DNA of 64,000 bases from Polaribacter sp. (GTDB lineage: Bacteria; Bacteroidota; Bacteroidia; Flavobacteriales; Flavobacteriaceae), in NCBI GenBank assembly GCA_029250685.1, contig JAQXEU010000060.1:41091-105090 (forward strand). The letters are read 5' to 3'. Shown in pieces: positions 62,469 through 64,000 of the stretch (within the stretch, counting starts at the first letter, position 1; each line of letters begins with the position of its first letter). The notes below the pieces were generated by a model that did not search any database, was not told the DNA's origin, and was given only the letters and a program-made list of their open reading frames with translations. The position numbers were made by a program, and so were the translations under genes.

Positions 62469-62492
62469 GTACTATGCAAAACAAAGTACTAT
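62469..62492. promoter_or_regulatory. Likely PadR operator upstream of the DUF4870-PadR-PspC operon
   Basis: Plus-strand direct repeat GTACTAT-N10-GTACTAT (62469-62475 and 62486-62492). Read on the minus strand it is AGTACTTTG..GCATAGTAC, an imperfect dyad. It lies 26-49 bp upstream of the DUF4870 ATG, where an autoregulatory PadR dimer would bind. Confidence 0.55.
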
Positions 62493-62647
62493 ATTTTTTA
62501 ATTTTAACATTTGAGTTTTCTTTTTTTATTGAAAAAGTATCCTTAAATTGCTTGTCGATAAAGGGAATTGTTCACTTTTTGATGTATTCAATAAATGTTA
62601 AAATAATTTCACTTTAAAAAATCAAAAAACTTAAAAATGTCCAAAAC

Positions 62648-63103
62648 ATGAAAATTACGCCACGTAAAATCAACTTATTTATGTTGTTTAAATTACCATC
62701 TGCATATTTTTGTGGTGTAAGAGTGGTGTCAATTTCTGATTCAGAAGCGGTTGTAAAAGTAAAACACAGGTGGATCAATCAAAATCCGTTTAAATCTTTG
62801 TATTGGGCTGTTCAAGGAATGGCATCCGAATTTGCAAACGGAATTTTAGTAATGCAAGAAATAAAAAAAACGAATAGAAAAATATCGATGTTAGTTACAC
62901 ATCAAGAAGGTCGTTTTACAAAAAAAGCAACAGGAAAAATACTCTTTAAATGTAGTGAGGGAAATCTCGTTAAAGAAGCGATTCATAAATCTATTGAAAC
63001 TGGAGAAGGGCAAATTATTCATTTAAAAACAGATGGAATTGATGCTAATGGAGAACTCGTTTCTCAGTTTGTTTACGAATGGAGTATTAAAGTGAAAGAG
63101 TAA
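62648..63103 (+). CDS. DUF4442 hotdog-fold protein
   Basis: A 151-aa protein with the hotdog-like DUF4442 fold: PSAYFCGVRVVSISDSEAVV, NPFKSLYWAVQGMASEFANG and TGKILFKCSEGNLVKEAIHK. Hotdog proteins are often acyl-CoA thioesterases; no catalytic residue is certain here. It is transcribed in the plus direction, divergent from the PadR operon, and 117 bp before the TIGR00266 gene. Confidence 0.88.
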   Translation: MKITPRKINLFMLFKLPSAYFCGVRVVSISDSEAVVKVKHRWINQNPFKSLYWAVQGMASEFANGILVMQEIKKTNRKISMLVTHQEGRFTKKATGKILFKCSEGNLVKEAIHKSIETGEGQIIHLKTDGIDANGELVSQFVYEWSIKVKE

Positions 63104-63173
63104 GTAATAAAGTTTGAAAGTAGCAAAGTTAAAAAGTTGTAAAGTTTGTTTGTTAATGGATTTGAAATTTTCT

Positions 63174-63181
63174 TATATTTC
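63174..63181 (+). promoter_or_regulatory. Candidate -7 box of the TIGR00266 gene
   Basis: TATATTTC (near TAnnTTTG) with TTG 21 nt upstream (63050-63052 is not used; the TTG is at 63150-63152), 39 nt before the ATG at 63221. Confidence 0.4.
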
Positions 63182-63220
63182 GAATAATCAAACAATTCAA
63201 TAATCTAAAAATCAAAAAAA

Positions 63221-64000
63221 ATGAATGCACACGAAATAGATTACAACATCTTTGGAGAAGAGATGCAATATGTAGAAATTGAATTAGATCCGCAAGAGAG
63301 CGTGGTAGCAGAATCTGGTAGTTTTATGATGATGAACGACGGAATTACCATGAATACTATTTTTGGTGATGGAACTAATCAAGACAAAGGAATTTTAGGA
63401 AAATTATTTTCTGCCGGAAAAAGATTATTGACTGGCGAAAGTTTATTTATGACCGTTTTCACAAATTCTGGTCATGGAAAAAAACATGCTTCATTTGCTT
63501 CGCCATATCCAGGAAAAATTGTTCCTATAGACTTATCGGAGTTTGGCGGAAAGTTTATTTGTCAGAAAGATGCCTTTTTATGTGCAGCAAAAGGAGTTTC
63601 TATCGGAATTGAGTTTTCTAAAAAACTAGGTAGAGGTTTGTTTGGCGGAGAAGGGTTTATCATGCAGAATTTAGTTGGAGACGGAATGGCATTTGTGCAT
63701 GCAGGTGGAACGATGTCTAAAAAAGTATTACAGCCAGGAGAAATATTGAGAGTAGATACAGGATGTATTGTAGGTTTTACAAAAGATGTAAATTACGATA
63801 TAGAATTTGTAGGCGGAATTAAAAACACCATTTTTGGTGGTGAAGGTTTGTTCTTTGCAAAATTACAAGGGCCAGGAACTGTGTATATTCAATCATTGCC
63901 ATTTAGTAGATTGGCAGGTAGAGTATTGGCAATGGCGCCACAAACAGGAAAAGGAGATAGAGGAGAAGGAAGTATATTGGGCGGAATAGGAAATCTACTC
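63221..64000 (+). CDS. TIGR00266/AIM24 family protein (3' end outside window)
   Basis: No stop occurs before the window end, so the ORF track omits it; the frame runs for 260 codons from ATG 63221. It starts [20 protein letters not shown] with [20 protein letters not shown], and contains [20 protein letters not shown] and [20 protein letters not shown], the repeated beta-barrel pattern of the AIM24/TIGR00266 family. The family fold is known, but its role in bacteria is unclear. Only a few C-terminal residues should be missing. Confidence 0.9.
   Translation, partial: MNAHEIDYNIFGEEMQYVEIELDPQESVVAESGSFMMMNDGITMNTIFGDGTNQDKGILGKLFSAGKRLLTGESLFMTVFTNSGHGKKHASFASPYPGKIVPIDLSEFGGKFICQKDAFLCAAKGVSIGIEFSKKLGRGLFGGEGFIMQNLVGDGMAFVHAGGTMSKKVLQPGEILRVDTGCIVGFTKDVNYDIEFVGGIKNTIFGGEGLFFAKLQGPGTVYIQSLPFSRLAGRVLAMAPQTGKGDRGEGSILGGIGNLL

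Noticed and set aside
63104-63220. Region of AAAGTTTGAAAGT-type near-repeats before TIGR00266 treated as a regulatory array
   Set aside because: Short degenerate AT-rich text like this also occurs at 2440-2475 and 31381-31424; it looks like background flavobacterial intergenic sequence.
1-64000. CRISPR array, prophage, integron or insertion sequence
   Set aside because: No regularly spaced repeats, no phage structural or integrase genes, no transposase ORF, and no abrupt change of composition.
1-64000. tRNA or rRNA genes
   Set aside because: No tRNA-like cloverleaf arms with GTTCGANTC-type T loops or 16S/23S segments were seen in any gap.

Overview
The window is one contiguous stretch of an AT-rich chromosome from a marine-type member of the Flavobacteriaceae (Bacteroidota). 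The sequence fits Polaribacter, Tenacibaculum or a close relative, but I cannot place the genus. The evidence is a free-standing type IX secretion (T9SS) type A sorting domain, a TonB-dependent receptor with an N-terminal carboxypeptidase-like domain, a HemC-HemD fusion, DUF349, DUF5916, PspC/PadR and Lacal_2735-type proteins, starts without Shine-Dalgarno sequences, and -7 boxes of the Bacteroidota form TAnnTTTG. I found no rRNA, tRNA, CRISPR array, prophage or insertion sequence. Most of the window is core-genome housekeeping.

Layout. 0-2.4 kb: 3' part of an ECF sigma gene with a membrane partner, then small secreted and membrane proteins. 2.4-8.1 kb: htpG, a FabH-type synthase and a TonB-dependent receptor. 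8.2-11.7 kb: CoA-binding protein, ribonuclease Z, a T9SS mini-protein and pyrRB. 11.9-20.5 kb: TPR protein, MBL-fold lipoprotein, amidase, two tandem DUF368 transporters, aroE and a DUF349 protein. 20.5-30.6 kb: a cysteine-less zinc-ribbon homologue, Nif3-like protein, lpxK, ppx/gppA, sixA-like, pdxH, aspA, a deletion scar joining a sigma-factor fragment to a DUF4386 fragment, a flavoprotein and an SSS symporter. 30.8-42.7 kb: recR, then a heme island holding every enzyme from glutamyl-tRNA to protoheme (HemA, L, B, C-D, E, F, J, H), with a PchR-like AraC regulator divergent from hemA. 42.7-47.0 kb: YceI, flavin reductase, UbiB-type kinase, TetR, an atypical SDR and a Lacal_2735 protein, which resembles the light- or oxidative-stress gene sets of marine flavobacteria. 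47.2-52.3 kb: a 2-oxoacid dehydrogenase E2, then a decaying locus in which a membrane AraC regulator and a DUF5916 outer-membrane protein are both frameshifted. 52.4-57.0 kb: an aspartoacylase-like/RimK/RimB trio and pdhA-pdhC. 57.1-64 kb: secreted proteins, a VanX-like dipeptidase, a PadR-PspC-DUF2807-DUF4870 envelope operon, a DUF4442 protein and a TIGR00266 gene cut by the window end.

The best second-look items are the complete heme island, the sigma/DUF4386 deletion scar, the two independent frameshifts in one locus, altered catalytic motifs in both E2 proteins, the loss of all zinc-ribbon cysteines, the T9SS sorting domain without cargo, the SDR without its catalytic tyrosine, and a 57-bp dispersed palindromic repeat with partly compensated stems. 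I found no clearly new multi-gene defence or mobile system. Several ORF-track starts are TTG or GTG artefacts and are moved here to downstream ATGs.
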